Assembly (NCBI RefSeq): GCF_030268225.1
Contig: NZ_BSQG01000001.1
Location: 857,299-921,298 of the forward strand
Origin: Nocardiopsis ansamitocini
GTDB lineage: Bacteria; Actinomycetota; Actinomycetes; Streptosporangiales; Streptosporangiaceae
DNA length: 64,000 nucleotides
Direction of reading: 5' to 3'
The position numbers were made by a program, and so were the translations under genes. The notes beneath the pieces are model-generated. The model saw nothing but the letters and a program-made list of their open reading frames with translations. It searched no databases and had not been told where the DNA came from. Of the stretch, positions 1 to 10,000 are shown one piece after another (position 1 is the first letter of the stretch; each line of letters opens with the position of its first letter).

Positions 1-1413
1 CATCGTCGAGGCGCAGACCGACCCCATGGACGTGGAGCCGTTGGAGCCCAGCGCCTCCGAGACCTGACGGATGGCGTAGGGGAACTCCTCGCGCGCGGGC
101 AGCACCGGCAGGAGGGCGCGCTCGGCGAGCGCACCGTGGCCGATCTCGCGACGCTTGGGCGAGCCCACCCGACCGGTCTCACCGGTGGAGTAGGGCGGGA
201 AGTTGTAGTTGTGCATGTAGCGCTTGGTCCGCTCGGGGTTGAGCGTGTCGACCATCTGCTCCATACGCAGCATGTTCAGCGTGGTGACACCCAGGATCTG
301 GGTCTCGCCGCGCTCGAACAGCGCTGAACCGTGCACCCGCGGGATGACACCGACCTCGGCGGTCAGGGAACGGATGTCCTTGACTCCGCGGCCGTCGATG
401 CGCAACTTCTCGCCGATGACGCGCTCGCGCACGACCTGCTTGGTCAGCGAGCGGAACGCGGCACTGACCTCTTTCTCCCGACCTTCAAAGTCCTCGGCAA
501 GCTTCTCGGCGGCGAGCGCCTTGACGCGGTCGAGTTCGGCTTCGCGGTCCTGCTTGTCGGCGATGGTCAGCGCCGAGGCGAGCTCGGAGCGGATCGCACC
601 CTCGACCGCCGCGTAGGCGTCGTCCTGGTAGTCCAGGAAGATCGGGAACTCCCCGGTCTCCTTGGCCGCCTCGGAGGCAACTGCCTGCTGGGCCTTGACC
701 AGGAGCTTGAGGAAGGGCTTGGCGGCCTCGAGACCCTCGGGGACGGTCTGCTCGTTGGGGCCCACTCCGCCTTCGGCGACGAGCCGCAGGGTGTTCGGGG
801 TGGACTCGGCCTCGACCATCATGATCGCGACGTCGCCGTCGTCGAGCACCCGGCCGGCCACAACCATGTCGAAGGTGGCGTCGGCGAGCTCGGTGTGCGT
901 CGGGAACGCCACCCACTGGCCGTCGATCAGCGCCACTCGCACACCCGCGATCGGGCCGGAGAACGGCAGCCCCGCCAGCTGCGTGGACAGCGACGCGGCG
1001 TTGATGGCCACGACGTCGTAGAGGTGGTCGGGGTTGAGCGCCATGATCGTCTCGACGACCTGGATCTCGTTGCGCAGGCCCTTCTTGAACGACGGGCGCA
1101 GCGGCCGGTCGATCAGGCGGCAGGTGAGGATGGCGTCCTCGGAGGGACGGCCCTCACGCCGGAAGAACGAGCCCGGGATGCGACCCGCGGCGTACATGCG
1201 CTCCTCGACGTCCACCGTCAACGGGAAGAAGTCGAGATTGTCCTTGGGACGCTTCGATGCGGTTGTCGCCGACAGGACCATGGTCTCGTCGTCGAGTACC
1301 GCGACCGCCGATCCGGCGGCCTGACGGGCCAGCCGGCCGGTCTCGAAGCGGATGGTACGGGTGCCGAATCGACCGTTGTCGATCACTGCTTCGGCGGAAT
1401 ACACGCCCTCCAT
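1..1413 (-). CDS. pnp: Polyribonucleotide nucleotidyltransferase (PNPase), 3' end cut by window edge
   Basis: N-terminal 471 codons of PNPase, the phosphorolytic 3'-to-5' exoribonuclease of RNA turnover. The reading frame is open from the ATG to the left edge. The start is fixed by an AGGAGGT ribosome binding site six bases upstream. The first RNase PH core is complete (residues about 10-145, with the FFRREGRPS segment), followed by the helical linker and the start of the second RNase PH core ([10 protein letters not shown], then [10 protein letters not shown]). The catalytic second-core end, KH and S1 domains lie outside the window. It sits downstream of rpsO, the usual bacterial order. Only the truncation by the window is unusual. 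Confidence 0.97.
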   Translation of the reverse strand, partial: MEGVYSAEAVIDNGRFGTRTIRFETGRLARQAAGSAVAVLDDETMVLSATTASKRPKDNLDFFPLTVDVEERMYAAGRIPGSFFRREGRPSEDAILTCRLIDRPLRPSFKKGLRNEIQVVETIMALNPDHLYDVVAINAASLSTQLAGLPFSGPIAGVRVALIDGQWVAFPTHTELADATFDMVVAGRVLDDGDVAIMMVEAESTPNTLRLVAEGGVGPNEQTVPEGLEAAKPFLKLLVKAQQAVASEAAKETGEFPIFLDYQDDAYAAVEGAIRSELASALTIADKQDREAELDRVKALAAEKLAEDFEGREKEVSAAFRSLTKQVVRERVIGEKLRIDGRGVKDIRSLTAEVGVIPRVHGSALFERGETQILGVTTLNMLRMEQMVDTLNPERTKRYMHNYNFPPYSTGETGRVGSPKRREIGHGALAERALLPVLPAREEFPYAIRQVSEALGSNGSTSMGSVCASTM

Positions 1414-1850
1414 GGGCGACCTCCTACACGGATTTCTTGAGTCTCTTGAGGGAAACTCCCGCGTCCGTGCCCTGTGCAACCCGAACTTCCGCCGTCGAGT
1501 GTCGCCTCGACCAGGCGGCGCGGCGCATGGTCGTGCCAGCGCGGGCCGCTCGATGGTTCTGACGGCCGGCCATCGATCGAAGCCCCCCGGCGCCCCTCGT
1601 CGCCGCAGCGGAGAAGTTCCGGAAGACCACTACCGAAGACCGGCCTCGACGTCGTAGGGCGGTTCGTTCATCCGCCCGACGGAAATCCTGGCCATGGCTG
1701 TCTCCAGCCGAGGGTAGGGGCGCGGGAAATACTTGATTGAGTTGTCAGTCGGTTACGACGTGGCCGAGTAAGACCTGGCCACGACGCCCAACAACAACAC
1801 ACTACTAAGAAAGGGAGCGGCCGTGGCCACTCCCTTGGCGAAGAAACCGA
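1414..1850. other. rpsO-pnp intergenic region
   Basis: This 437-base stretch separates rpsO from pnp on the minus strand. It holds a strong hairpin just after rpsO (separate entry) and must contain any promoter specific to pnp. I see no open frame with actinobacterial codon bias and no further clear motif. Confidence 0.6.
1800..1836 (-). terminator. Hairpin terminator or processing stem after rpsO
   Basis: Two 12-base arms (1811-1822 and 1825-1836) pair completely apart from one G-U wobble. The hairpin begins 14 bases past the rpsO stop codon. The following bases on the minus strand read TCTTAGTAGTG, so the U-tract is weak. It may be a partial terminator, or the rpsO-pnp stem where RNase III cleaves in other bacteria. 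The stem is seen directly; the role is inferred. Confidence 0.65.
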
Positions 1851-2120
1851 CTAGCGGCGCAGACCGAGGCGCTCGATCAGCTTGCGGTAGCGGTTGATGT
1901 CCTTCTTCGCAATGTACTGAAGCAGCCGGCGACGGCGGCCGACCATCAGGAGCAGACCACGACGGCTGTGGTGGTCGTGCTTGTGCTCCTTGAGGTGCTC
2001 GGTGAGCTCAACGATCCGGTGCGACAGGAGCGCGACCTGAACGTCGGGGGAACCGGTGTCGCCTTCCTTCGTGGCGTACTCGGCAATGATCTTGTTCTTG
2101 GTGTCGATGTCGATGGACAC
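1851..2120 (-). CDS. rpsO: 30S ribosomal protein S15
   Basis: 89 residues, the usual S15 length. S15 binds the 16S rRNA central domain early in 30S assembly. The helical S15 pattern is present, including the GDTGSPDVQ motif (residues 20-28), [16 protein letters not shown] and the basic end [10 protein letters not shown]. The start is GTG with GAAGGAG upstream. It lies between ribF and pnp, as in most actinobacteria. A GC hairpin in its leader may be autoregulatory. Confidence 0.98.
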   Translation of the reverse strand: MSIDIDTKNKIIAEYATKEGDTGSPDVQVALLSHRIVELTEHLKEHKHDHHSRRGLLLMVGRRRRLLQYIAKKDINRYRKLIERLGLRR

Positions 2121-2175
2121 GCGACGCTCCTTCTCACACTCTTGGCACGCTGGCGTTTACTTGTCCCCGCACAAA

Positions 2176-2193
2176 GCGGCCCTGTCGGGCCGC
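2176..2193 (-). promoter_or_regulatory. Leader hairpin upstream of rpsO (possible S15 autoregulation)
   Basis: A perfect 7-bp inverted repeat (GCGGCCC / GGGCCGC) with a 4-base loop lies about 55 bases upstream of the rpsO start on the minus strand. S15 is known to repress its own mRNA through structurally different leader RNAs in several phyla. This stem could be part of such a leader, or a weak terminator behind ribF, since TTTG follows it. Only the stem is seen. Confidence 0.4.
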
Positions 2194-2369
2194 GTCGGGG
2201 CCGGCAACCATGCGCACCCACAGTCGCCGGATGAAATGACGGTCGGGCGTGTCGCGGGCCCAGAGGCTCGGCGCGAACTCAACGCACGACAAGTGCTGGC
2301 ATCAGCACTGTTTCCGAACCCAGCGTATACCCTGCCCGGCGTTCCCGGGACGGCAAGGGCCCGGGACCA

Positions 2370-3305
2370 CTACCCGACGAGCAGCTCACGGCAGCGCCGG
2401 ACGTCGGCCGCCATGGCCTCGACCAGTTCATCGACGCTGTCGAAACGCAGTGTCGGGCGGATGTGATGGGTGAACTCCACCGCCATATGGAGGCCGTAGA
2501 GGTCGAGGTCGTCACGGTCGAGTGCGTATGCCTCGACCGTACGCGCACCTTCACCGAAGGTGGGATTGGTCCCCACCGAGATCGCGGCCGGCCAGCGCGC
2601 CTCCCCCTCGCACGGCCCTGTGCGGGACAACCATCCCGCGTACACCCCGTCGGCCGGTACGACACTGGTCGGCGGAACATCAAGGTTGGCGGTCGGGAAG
2701 CCGAGGAGCGCGCGACCACGGGCCGCGCCGTGCACGACCACTCCTTCGACCAGGTGCGCCCTCCCCAGCAGAGTCGCGGCGGCCTCGACGTCGCCGTCGG
2801 CCAACAACGAGCGGATCCTGGCGGAACTGACCCGGCCGTTTTCGGCCAACGGCACGACGCTCTCGACGGTGAACCCGTACTTCGTCCCCAGTTCCCGCAG
2901 AACCGGGAGGTCGCCCTCGGCCCGGTGACCGAAGCGGAAGCCCTCTTTCACCACGAGCGTTGCGGCGTGCAACCGGTCCACCAGGACCTCCCGCACGAAG
3001 TCCTCCGCCGACAGCGCGGTCAATCCGGGGCTTCGGGACAGCAGACACAGTGCATCGACCCCGCGGTCGGCCAACAACGCGGTCTTGTGATCGGGGCCGG
3101 TCAGCTCGGTCACCCCCTCCGTCCCGGGACCGGAGTCCGGCTCGAAGGCGACGGCCACAACGGGCACCCCCAGCCGGGAGGCGTGTCCGACGGCCTGCCG
3201 CACAATCTCCTGGTGCCCGAGGTGGACCCCGTCGAAGCTTCCCACCGTGACAACGCAGCGCCCCCAGTCCTCGGGCACCTCGTCCAACCCGTGCCAGCGC
3301 CGCAC
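2370..3305 (-). CDS. ribF: Bifunctional riboflavin kinase / FAD synthetase
   Basis: 311 residues. Converts riboflavin to FMN and FMN to FAD in the cytoplasm. The N-terminal nucleotidyltransferase domain shows GSFDGVHLGHQ (residues 22-32) and a DRLHAATLVVKEGFRFGHR segment. The C-terminal flavokinase domain shows GRALLGFPTANLDVP and the NPTFG segment. I chose the GTG start at 3305 because GGGGAG precedes it and the conserved part begins directly after it. The frame stays open back to a TTG at 3461 that overlaps the truB stop, which would add 52 poorly conserved residues. Part of the rimP-to-pnp minus-strand block. Confidence 0.93.
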   Translation of the reverse strand: MRRWHGLDEVPEDWGRCVVTVGSFDGVHLGHQEIVRQAVGHASRLGVPVVAVAFEPDSGPGTEGVTELTGPDHKTALLADRGVDALCLLSRSPGLTALSAEDFVREVLVDRLHAATLVVKEGFRFGHRAEGDLPVLRELGTKYGFTVESVVPLAENGRVSSARIRSLLADGDVEAAATLLGRAHLVEGVVVHGAARGRALLGFPTANLDVPPTSVVPADGVYAGWLSRTGPCEGEARWPAAISVGTNPTFGEGARTVEAYALDRDDLDLYGLHMAVEFTHHIRPTLRFDSVDELVEAMAADVRRCRELLVG

Positions 3306-3457
3306 GTCTTCGCTCCCCTCGATCGCACCGGGCTTCCCGGTGGTGGTTGACAGAACCAGGGTCCCACGAGCCCCGCCCCCGGGATCAACGACTCCGGCAC
3401 GCCTACCCAGTAACCGGTAATCAGGCGCTACCCGGGGGAGGGCTGGCCGTTCGCCCA

Positions 3458-4342
3458 TCAAGCAGGGGCGAAGACGACCGTGGGCCTGCTGTAACCGGTC
3501 GCGTCCTCGGCCAGCGCGATAACGGTCCCGTCCGGGGCGAACAGCCCGACCGGGCCGGGGCCGAGCCCCGCCGGGGAGATGCGGTTGCCGTGCGCGACCT
3601 TGCGGGCTTCCTCCTCGGTCAGTGTCCGGCTGGGAAAGGACAGCGCGACCGCATCGGCGAGCGGTGTGACCGCGAAGTCCGTGGCCAATGCGTCGAGAGT
3701 GCGGGAACCGTCTTCCGTGTAAGGGCCGACCCTGGTCCGGCGCAACGCGGTCAGGTGTCCCCCCACCCCCAGTCCCTCGCCGAGGTCCCTGGCGAGCGAA
3801 CGGATGTACGTACCGCTCGAACAGGTGATCAACGCGTCCACATCGGTGAAACCGCCCTCGGCGTCACCGAGCCGACGGATTGCGGTGACGGTGAACTCCG
3901 CGATCGTGACCGAGCGGGCCTTCAGCTCCACCGTCTCCCCCGCGCGGGCCTTCTTGTAGGCTCGCTGACCGTTCACCTTGATCGCACTGACTTGGGGCGG
4001 CGTCTGCTGGATCACTCCGGTGAGCGCCTCGATCCCCGCACGCAGCGCGGACTCGTCGACGTTTTCGGCCGCCACGCGGACAAGAGGCTCACCCTCGGCG
4101 TCGTCGGTACTGGTCGTCTGCCCCAGACGCAAGGTCGCCGCATAGACCTTCTCGGTCAGGGTCAGGTGACCCAGCAACTTGGTTGCGCGGCCCAGTCCGA
4201 GGACCAGTACACCGGTGGCCATCGGGTCGAGAGTGCCGGCGTGGCCGACCCTGCGGGTCCCCGCCAGGCGCCGGACCCGCGCGACGACGTCGTGCGAGGT
4301 CCAGTCGGCGGGTTTGTCGACGATGACGACGCCGTCGGTCAT
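3458..4342 (-). CDS. truB: tRNA pseudouridine(55) synthase
   Basis: 294 residues. Makes pseudouridine 55 in the T-loop of tRNAs. The catalytic aspartate lies in HAGTLDPMATGVL (Asp39), preceded by VDKPADWTSHDV. The KVYAATLRLGQTTSTDDAEG segment and the SCSSGTYIRSLARDLG motif are also typical. The ATG is preceded by AGGAGA. It follows rbfA on the same strand and precedes ribF, the common order. Nothing unusual. Confidence 0.97.
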   Translation of the reverse strand: MTDGVVIVDKPADWTSHDVVARVRRLAGTRRVGHAGTLDPMATGVLVLGLGRATKLLGHLTLTEKVYAATLRLGQTTSTDDAEGEPLVRVAAENVDESALRAGIEALTGVIQQTPPQVSAIKVNGQRAYKKARAGETVELKARSVTIAEFTVTAIRRLGDAEGGFTDVDALITCSSGTYIRSLARDLGEGLGVGGHLTALRRTRVGPYTEDGSRTLDALATDFAVTPLADAVALSFPSRTLTEEEARKVAHGNRISPAGLGPGPVGLFAPDGTVIALAEDATGYSRPTVVFAPA

Positions 4343-4449
4343 GGGCGGTCTCCTGTACGCCGGAGGCGCACCCGTTGCGCGCCTGAGCGGGTGGACCCGT
4401 CCCCAGCGGTGGGGACGGGGAAAGCTGGCCGGACGGACCTGGGGCGGTC

Positions 4450-4890
4450 CTAGTCCTCGTCCTCGTCGTACTCACGCGGAACCTTGTAGGGGTCGGCTTC
4501 GCCGGCAGGTTCGGCGTCCACCGCGGACTTGGCCACCTCTGCATCGGCGAGCTTGGCCTTGGCCAGCAGTTCCTCGATGTGCTGGGCGTTCTCCTGCACC
4601 TCGTCGGAGACGAAGACCAGGCTCGGCGTGTGGCGCAGCCCGGTCTGGCGCCCCACCTCGGTGCGGATGACGCCCTTGGCGCTCTCCAGCGCGGCGGCGG
4701 TTCCGGCCTTCTCCTCGTCGGTCCCGAACACCGTGTAGTAGACGGTGGCGTCGCGAAGGTCGTTGGTGAGTCGCGCGTCGGTCACCGTCACAAAACCCAG
4801 ACGCGGGTCCTTGATCCGGCGCTCCAGCATTTCGGCGACGATCCGCTGGATCCGGTCGGCCAGTTTGCGCGCGCGGGCGGCGTCAACCAT
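4450..4890 (-). CDS. rbfA: Ribosome-binding factor A
   Basis: 146 residues. Late 30S maturation factor with a KH-type fold, acting on the 16S 5' end. Recognised by the N-terminal [17 protein letters not shown] helix, [20 protein letters not shown] and the [14 protein letters not shown] region. The tail is acidic and ends in repeated Asp/Glu. The ATG start lies six bases after the DUF503 stop, so coupled translation is likely. Confidence 0.96.
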   Translation of the reverse strand: MVDAARARKLADRIQRIVAEMLERRIKDPRLGFVTVTDARLTNDLRDATVYYTVFGTDEEKAGTAAALESAKGVIRTEVGRQTGLRHTPSLVFVSDEVQENAQHIEELLAKAKLADAEVAKSAVDAEPAGEADPYKVPREYDEDED

Positions 4891-4896
4891 GTGTCT

Positions 4897-5190
4897 CTAG
4901 TCCTCGTCGTTGAAGAGCCGCTGCCGGGCCGACAGCAACTCGATTTCGGGGCGGCCGGCGACCAGCCGCTCACAGGATTCCAGTAGATCCGTGCAGTGCG
5001 CCGCGGTGGACGCGGCCACGGCCACACCGATCTCGCAGCGCCGGTGCAGATCATGGTTGCCCGTCTCGGCCGCCGACACCGCGTACTTGCGCTGGAGCTC
5101 GGCCACGATGGGCCGGACAACCGAACGCTTCTGCTTCAGGGAATGGACGTCGCCCAACAGTAGGTCCAACGTCAGTGCCCCAACGAACAC
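4897..5190 (-). CDS. DUF503 family protein (YlxP-like)
   Basis: 97 residues, usual for DUF503, a small conserved protein of unsettled function found between infB and rbfA in Gram-positive bacteria. Recognised by the N-terminal FVGALTLDLLLGDVHSLKQK, then the RSVVRPIVAELQRKY segment. I chose the GTG start at 5190 because GAGGTGA precedes it and family members start at this point. The frame runs further upstream, but that part lacks family similarity. Confidence 0.9.
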   Translation of the reverse strand: MFVGALTLDLLLGDVHSLKQKRSVVRPIVAELQRKYAVSAAETGNHDLHRRCEIGVAVAASTAAHCTDLLESCERLVAGRPEIELLSARQRLFNDED

Positions 5191-5300
5191 ACACTCACCT
5201 CGAAGAAGTGGTTGGAAAAGGCTGCCGCCCCCTTGGACGGCCGGAACACGGGACCGGGCCCCGGCCGTGACGGCTGGGGCCCGGAAACGAACCGACGACC

Positions 5301-8300
5301 TTAGTCGCGCGGCTTCTCCTGCATCTCGTACGTTTCGATGACGTCGGCGATCCGGATGTCGTTGTAACCGACACCGATACCGCACTCGAAGCCCTCGCGG
5401 ACCTCGGTCGCGTCGTCCTTGAAGCGACGCAGCGACTCGACGTTGAGGTTCTCGGAGATGACGACACCCTCGCGGATGAGTCGTGCCTTGGTGTTGCGGC
5501 GGATGATCCCGTCGCGCACGATCGAACCCGCGATGTTGCCGATGCGCGGAACCTTGAAGACCTCGCGGACCTCGGCGGAACCGAGCTGTACTTCCTCGTA
5601 GATGGGCTTGAGCAGACCCTTGACGGCTGCCTCGACCTCATCGATGGCCTGGTAGATGACCGAGTAGTACCGGATGTCGACGCCCATGCGGTCGGCGAGC
5701 TCGCTGTTCTTGCCCTCGGGCCGAACGTTGAAGCCGATGATGATGGCGTCGGCGGAAGAGGCGAGGTTGATGTCGTTCTGCGTGATCGCACCGACGCCGC
5801 GGCCGATGACACGGATGCCGACCTCGTCGCCTCCGGCGTCGATCTTGAGCAGCGACTCTTCCAGGGCCTCCACCGAACCGGACATGTCGCCCTTGATGAG
5901 CAGGAGCAGCTCGTTGCGCTCCCCCTCGGCAAGGGTGGTCTGCCAGTTGTCGAGAGTGACTCGACGGCTGGCCTTCGCCTGCTGGGCGAAACGCTCGCGC
6001 GCCTCGCGCTGCTGGGCGATCTGACGGGCCACCCGGTCGTCCTTGACGACCAGGAAGTTGTCACCGGCGCTGGGCACGTTGGTCAGGCCAAGCACCTGGA
6101 CGGGACGCGACGGCTCAGCGAACTGCACCTGGTCGCCGTTCTCGTCCAGCATCGCCCGCACACGGCCATAGGCATCGCCGCAGACGATCGAGTCGCCCAC
6201 GTTGAGCGTTCCACGCTGCACGAGGACGGTGGCCATGGAGCCGCGACCGCGGTCCAGGTACGCCTCGATGGCGAGGCCCTGGGCCGGCATGTCGGGGTTG
6301 GCCCGCAGGTCCAGCGAGGCGTCGGAGGTGAGCACCACGGCCTCGAGGAGACCGTCGATGTTGATGCCCTGCTTGGCGGAGATGTCCACGAACTGGACGT
6401 CGCCACCGAACTCCTCGGCCACCAGGCCGTACTCGGTGAGCTGCGCGCGCACCTTCTGCGGGTCCGCGCCTTCGACGTCGATCTTGTTGACCGCGACGAC
6501 GATCGGCACATCGGCCGCCTTGGCGTGGTCGATGGCCTCGGCCGTCTGCGGCTTGACGCCGTCGTCGGCCGCGATGACCAGGACCGCGACGTCGGTGGCC
6601 TGGGCGCCGCGAGCACGCATGGCGGTGAACGCCTCGTGACCCGGCGTGTCGATGAAGGTGATCCTGCGCTCTTCACCGTCGACCGTGGTGGCCACCTGGT
6701 AAGCACCGATGTGCTGGGTGATTCCGCCGGCCTCGCCGCTGACCACGTTGGTGTTGCGGATCGCGTCGAGCAGACGCGTCTTACCGTGGTCGACGTGACC
6801 CATGACGGTCACCACCGGCGGACGGGCACGCAGGTCCTCGTCGCCGCCCTCGTCCTCACCGAACTCGATGGAGAAGGACTCCAGCAGCTCGCGGTCCTCG
6901 TCCTCCGGGCTGACCACCTGGATGACGTAGTTGAGCTCTTCGCCGAGCAGCTGGAGCGTCTCGTCGGGCAGCGACTGGGTCGCGGTCACCATCTCGCCCA
7001 GGTGCATCATGACCTGGACCAGCGACGCCGGGTTGACGTCGATACGGTCACCGAAGTCCGACAGGGACGCCCCGCGGGACAGCCTGATGACCTGGCCGTT
7101 GCCACCGGGAATCTTCACGCCGCCGAACGACGGCGCCTGCATGTCGTTGAACTCTTGGCGCCGCTGCTTCTTGGACTTGCGAGCCCGTCCGGGGCGCCCG
7201 CCCGGACGCCCGAAGGCACCGGCCGTTCCGCCACCGCGACCACGACCGCCGCCACCGGGACGACCGCCGAAGCCACCAGGACGCGGGCCGCCCGTGCCCG
7301 GGCCGCCGCCGGATCCGCTGCGCGGGCCGGCACCGACCGGGCCGCGACCGCCGCCACCGGGACGACCGCCACCACCGCCGCGGCCACCGGGGCCGCCACG
7401 ACCACCACCGCCGGCCGGGGCCGGACGGGAGGACGGCATGTTCATCGGGCTGGGACGCGGACCACCACCGGGACGCGGGGGGCCACCGGCGCCGGGCCCC
7501 GGACGGGGACCGCCTGCGCCGCCCGGACGAGGCGGACCGCCCTGCGGGCGAGGGGCCTGGGGACGCGGAGCGCCGCCGCCGGGACGCGGGGCGCGGTCGC
7601 GCTCACCGGCACCGCCACCGGGACGCGGGGCACGGTCACCGCCGGCGGGAGCGCCAGGAGCACCGCCCTGCGGTCCGGGCCGGGGCCCGGGACGCGGAGC
7701 GGGCTTGGAGCCCATGCCGGTCGCGGTGGACGCGAAGGGATTGTTGCCCGGACGGGGACCGGAAGGACGCGGCCCCGGTCGGGGACCACCCTTTCCGGAC
7801 TCGGAACGCTCGGGACGCGGACCACGCTCGGGGCGCGGACCACGGTCACCGGAAGAACGCTCGGGACGCGGACCGCGCTCGGGGCGGTCGGTGCCGCCGG
7901 CTGCACGCTCGGGACGCTCGGTGCCGCCGGCTGCGCGCTCGGGGCGGTCGGTGCCGCCGGCTGCGCGCTCGGGACGCTCGGGGCGGTCCGGACGCTCGGC
8001 CCGCTCGGCAGGCTGGCTCGGCTTACCGGAACCTGCGGCCGGACGAGGTCCGGGACGCGGGCCGGGACGCGGGCCGCTGGCGGCCGGCGCGGTCTCCGGA
8101 GCGGAGAAACCGCCGGGCGCGTTGGCAGCAGGACGCGGAGCCGGCTTGGGGCCGGGCTTGGGCGCCGCCGAACGCGGAGCGCCGCCGGCGGATGCCTGCG
8201 GCTTGGGCTGCTCGGGACGCGGACGCGGCTTGGGGCCGCTCTTCGCGCCGGAGCCGCCGTTGTTGTTGAAAGCTTCTTGGAGTCGTCGCACAACCGGTGC

Positions 8301-8417
8301 CTCTATCGTCGAGGACGCCGAACGAACGAACTCACCCATTTCTTGGAGCTTGGCCAGCACGGCCTTGCTCTCCACACCGAACTCTTTAGCGAGCTCGTAT
8401 ACCCGGACCTTCGCCAC
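5301..8417 (-). CDS. infB: Translation initiation factor IF-2
   Basis: 1038 residues. GTPase that brings initiator fMet-tRNA to the 30S subunit and promotes subunit joining. Order: IF2_N motif ([16 protein letters not shown], residues 3-18); a very long Pro/Gly/Arg-rich disordered region (about 60-420); a second IF2_N region; the GTPase domain near residue 535 with [16 protein letters not shown] and NKID; then domains II-IV ending in [20 protein letters not shown]. The GTG start follows GGAGAG. The low-complexity N-terminal extension is typical of high-GC actinobacteria but long here and includes a DNA-level tandem repeat. Confidence 0.98.
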   Translation of the reverse strand: MAKVRVYELAKEFGVESKAVLAKLQEMGEFVRSASSTIEAPVVRRLQEAFNNNGGSGAKSGPKPRPRPEQPKPQASAGGAPRSAAPKPGPKPAPRPAANAPGGFSAPETAPAASGPRPGPRPGPRPAAGSGKPSQPAERAERPDRPERPERAAGGTDRPERAAGGTERPERAAGGTDRPERGPRPERSSGDRGPRPERGPRPERSESGKGGPRPGPRPSGPRPGNNPFASTATGMGSKPAPRPGPRPGPQGGAPGAPAGGDRAPRPGGGAGERDRAPRPGGGAPRPQAPRPQGGPPRPGGAGGPRPGPGAGGPPRPGGGPRPSPMNMPSSRPAPAGGGGRGGPGGRGGGGGRPGGGGRGPVGAGPRSGSGGGPGTGGPRPGGFGGRPGGGGRGRGGGTAGAFGRPGGRPGRARKSKKQRRQEFNDMQAPSFGGVKIPGGNGQVIRLSRGASLSDFGDRIDVNPASLVQVMMHLGEMVTATQSLPDETLQLLGEELNYVIQVVSPEDEDRELLESFSIEFGEDEGGDEDLRARPPVVTVMGHVDHGKTRLLDAIRNTNVVSGEAGGITQHIGAYQVATTVDGEERRITFIDTPGHEAFTAMRARGAQATDVAVLVIAADDGVKPQTAEAIDHAKAADVPIVVAVNKIDVEGADPQKVRAQLTEYGLVAEEFGGDVQFVDISAKQGINIDGLLEAVVLTSDASLDLRANPDMPAQGLAIEAYLDRGRGSMATVLVQRGTLNVGDSIVCGDAYGRVRAMLDENGDQVQFAEPSRPVQVLGLTNVPSAGDNFLVVKDDRVARQIAQQREARERFAQQAKASRRVTLDNWQTTLAEGERNELLLLIKGDMSGSVEALEESLLKIDAGGDEVGIRVIGRGVGAITQNDINLASSADAIIIGFNVRPEGKNSELADRMGVDIRYYSVIYQAIDEVEAAVKGLLKPIYEEVQLGSAEVREVFKVPRIGNIAGSIVRDGIIRRNTKARLIREGVVISENLNVESLRRFKDDATEVREGFECGIGVGYNDIRIADVIETYEMQEKPRD
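7890..7979. repeat. 30-bp tandem repeat inside infB
   Basis: Three near-identical 30-base units, with degenerate copies on both sides, encode alternating 10-residue blocks of the type [10 protein letters not shown] and [10 protein letters not shown] in the disordered N-terminal region of IF-2. Repeats of this kind expand and contract by slippage, so copy number may differ between strains. Confidence 0.85.
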
Positions 8418-8670
8418 TGCTCTCCTCTACTTCGGTCCGGGACGTGGGCTTGTGCCGGACCGTCGCTAGCTTGACGTACTCATCGCTGCGTACTCATCGA
8501 GCGCTCATCGCAATCTCGACCCGCTTCCGACTCGTCTGTTACACAACAATGGGTCAGTGATGGTCGGATCTGCCGACACAACAAGACCCGCCGTCTGTCT
8601 GGTCGTTACAACCGAACAGGCGGCGTGATCATTCCAACCATAATCCAGAACCTCGACCGGCTCGAACCAT

Positions 8671-8919
8671 TTAAACCGCGGTGAAGTGCGCGGCGACACG
8701 CGAGGTGTCGAGGCCACGCTCGGCACGGAAGGCCCGCGGCCACACCCGGCGCCGCTGCGCCAACTCCCAACACTGCTGGTCGGAGTGCAAATAGGCGCCT
8801 CGGCCAGGCATCCGGTTGGCCAGGTCGCAGACGATAACGTCTTCGTCCAGGGCCAGCCGAACGAGATCGGACTGGGCTGCTCGCGATCGGCAGCCCACGC
8901 ACATGCGCACGGGGGCCAC
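8671..8919 (-). CDS. YlxR family protein (DUF448, RNA-binding)
   Basis: 82 residues. Small conserved protein encoded between nusA and infB. The family has an RNA-binding-like fold, and some members are linked to RNase P or transcription control. The signature RMCVGCR is at residues 6-12, followed by DLVRLALDEDV and PGRGAYLH. The start is probably the GTG at 8919, with GGAG 12 bases upstream; GTG 8910 or ATG 8904 are alternatives. It begins 20 bases after the nusA stop. Confidence 0.9.
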   Translation of the reverse strand: MAPVRMCVGCRSRAAQSDLVRLALDEDVIVCDLANRMPGRGAYLHSDQQCWELAQRRRVWPRAFRAERGLDTSRVAAHFTAV

Positions 8920-8938
8920 CTGATCGACTGACTCCAGT

Positions 8939-9988
8939 CTAGCGCGCCGGTGTGTCACTGGAACCAGCGGCGCGGTCGTTCTCTCCGTCGGCAAGGGCAC
9001 GGTCTCCCTCGACCGAACTCGCCGCGAGCTCGGCGTCGGAGCGGATGTCGATGCGCCATCCCGTGAGGCGGGCGGCGAGGCGGGCATTCTGCCCTTCCTT
9101 GCCGATGGCCAGCGACTGCTGGTAGTCGGGCACCGTGACGCGGGCAACCCGAGCCGCGGCGTCAAGGACCTCGACGTGCGTCACACGAGCAGGCGAGAGC
9201 GCGTTGCCGACGAACTGCGCAGGGTCGTCGGAGTAGTCGACGATGTCGATCTTCTCGCCGTGGAGCTCGGCCATGACGTTGCGTACCCGACTGCCGAGGG
9301 GACCGATACAGGCTCCCTTGGCGTTGACGCCGGACTTGTTGGACTTGACCGCCATCTTCGTACGGTGTCCGGCCTCGCGTGCGATCGCCGCGATCTCGAC
9401 GGTGCCGTCGGCAATCTCGGGGACCTCTAGCTGGAAGAGCTTGCGCACCAGGTTGGGGTGCGTGCGCGACAGTGTGACCGAAGGGCCGCGATGCCCCTTG
9501 CGCACCTGCACCACATAGGCGCGCAACCGGTCGCCGTGAGTATAGGTCTCGCTGGGGACCTGCTCCTGCGGGGGCAGGATCGCCTCGATCTTGCCGAGGT
9601 CGACCAGCACGTTGCGCGGGTCCTTGCCCTGCTGGATGATGCCGGAGACCACCTCGTACTCACGCCCGGCGAACTCGCCCAGGGTGAGCTCGTCCTCGGC
9701 GTCGCGCAGACGTTGCAGGATGACCTGCTTCGCGGTGGAAGTGGCGATCCGGCCGAAGTTCGACGGGGTCGCGTCGTACTCACGTACGAACTGGTTCTCC
9801 TCGTCGCGCTCCTCGGCCCACACGGTCACATGACCGCTGGGGCTCAGCTCCACTCGGGCAGGGGTGTCAGGCCCCTCTTGACGGTGGTACGCGATCAACA
9901 GCGCGTCCTCGATCGCCTTGACGACGAGGTCCACCGAGATGTCCTTTTCGCGCTCCAGACTGCGCAGGACACTCATATCGATATCCAC
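8939..9988 (-). CDS. nusA: Transcription termination/antitermination factor NusA
   Basis: 349 residues, the short NusA form usual in actinobacteria. It binds RNA polymerase and nascent RNA, affecting pausing, termination and antitermination. Seen in order: N-terminal polymerase-binding domain (DIDMSVLRSLEREKDISVDL), S1 domain (about 110-180), then two KH domains with GACIGPLGSRVRNVMAELHG and SLAIGKEGQNARLAARLTGW. No C-terminal acidic repeats as in E. coli. The start is GTG. rimP stops 12 bases upstream, so the pair is probably one operon. Confidence 0.97.
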   Translation of the reverse strand: MDIDMSVLRSLEREKDISVDLVVKAIEDALLIAYHRQEGPDTPARVELSPSGHVTVWAEERDEENQFVREYDATPSNFGRIATSTAKQVILQRLRDAEDELTLGEFAGREYEVVSGIIQQGKDPRNVLVDLGKIEAILPPQEQVPSETYTHGDRLRAYVVQVRKGHRGPSVTLSRTHPNLVRKLFQLEVPEIADGTVEIAAIAREAGHRTKMAVKSNKSGVNAKGACIGPLGSRVRNVMAELHGEKIDIVDYSDDPAQFVGNALSPARVTHVEVLDAAARVARVTVPDYQQSLAIGKEGQNARLAARLTGWRIDIRSDAELAASSVEGDRALADGENDRAAGSSDTPAR

Positions 9989-10000
9989 GGGGCTCCCCCT

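Noticed and set aside
331-1440. Open frame antisense to pnp
   Set aside because: Mirror of the PNPase frame without any motif.
3306-3461. N-terminal extension of RibF to a TTG
   Set aside because: The extra 52 residues lack family similarity and a GTG with a ribosome binding site starts the conserved part.
6525-8474. Long open frame antisense to infB (649 codons)
   Set aside because: It mirrors the GC3-biased infB frame, consists of Gly/Thr/Arg runs and has no domain.
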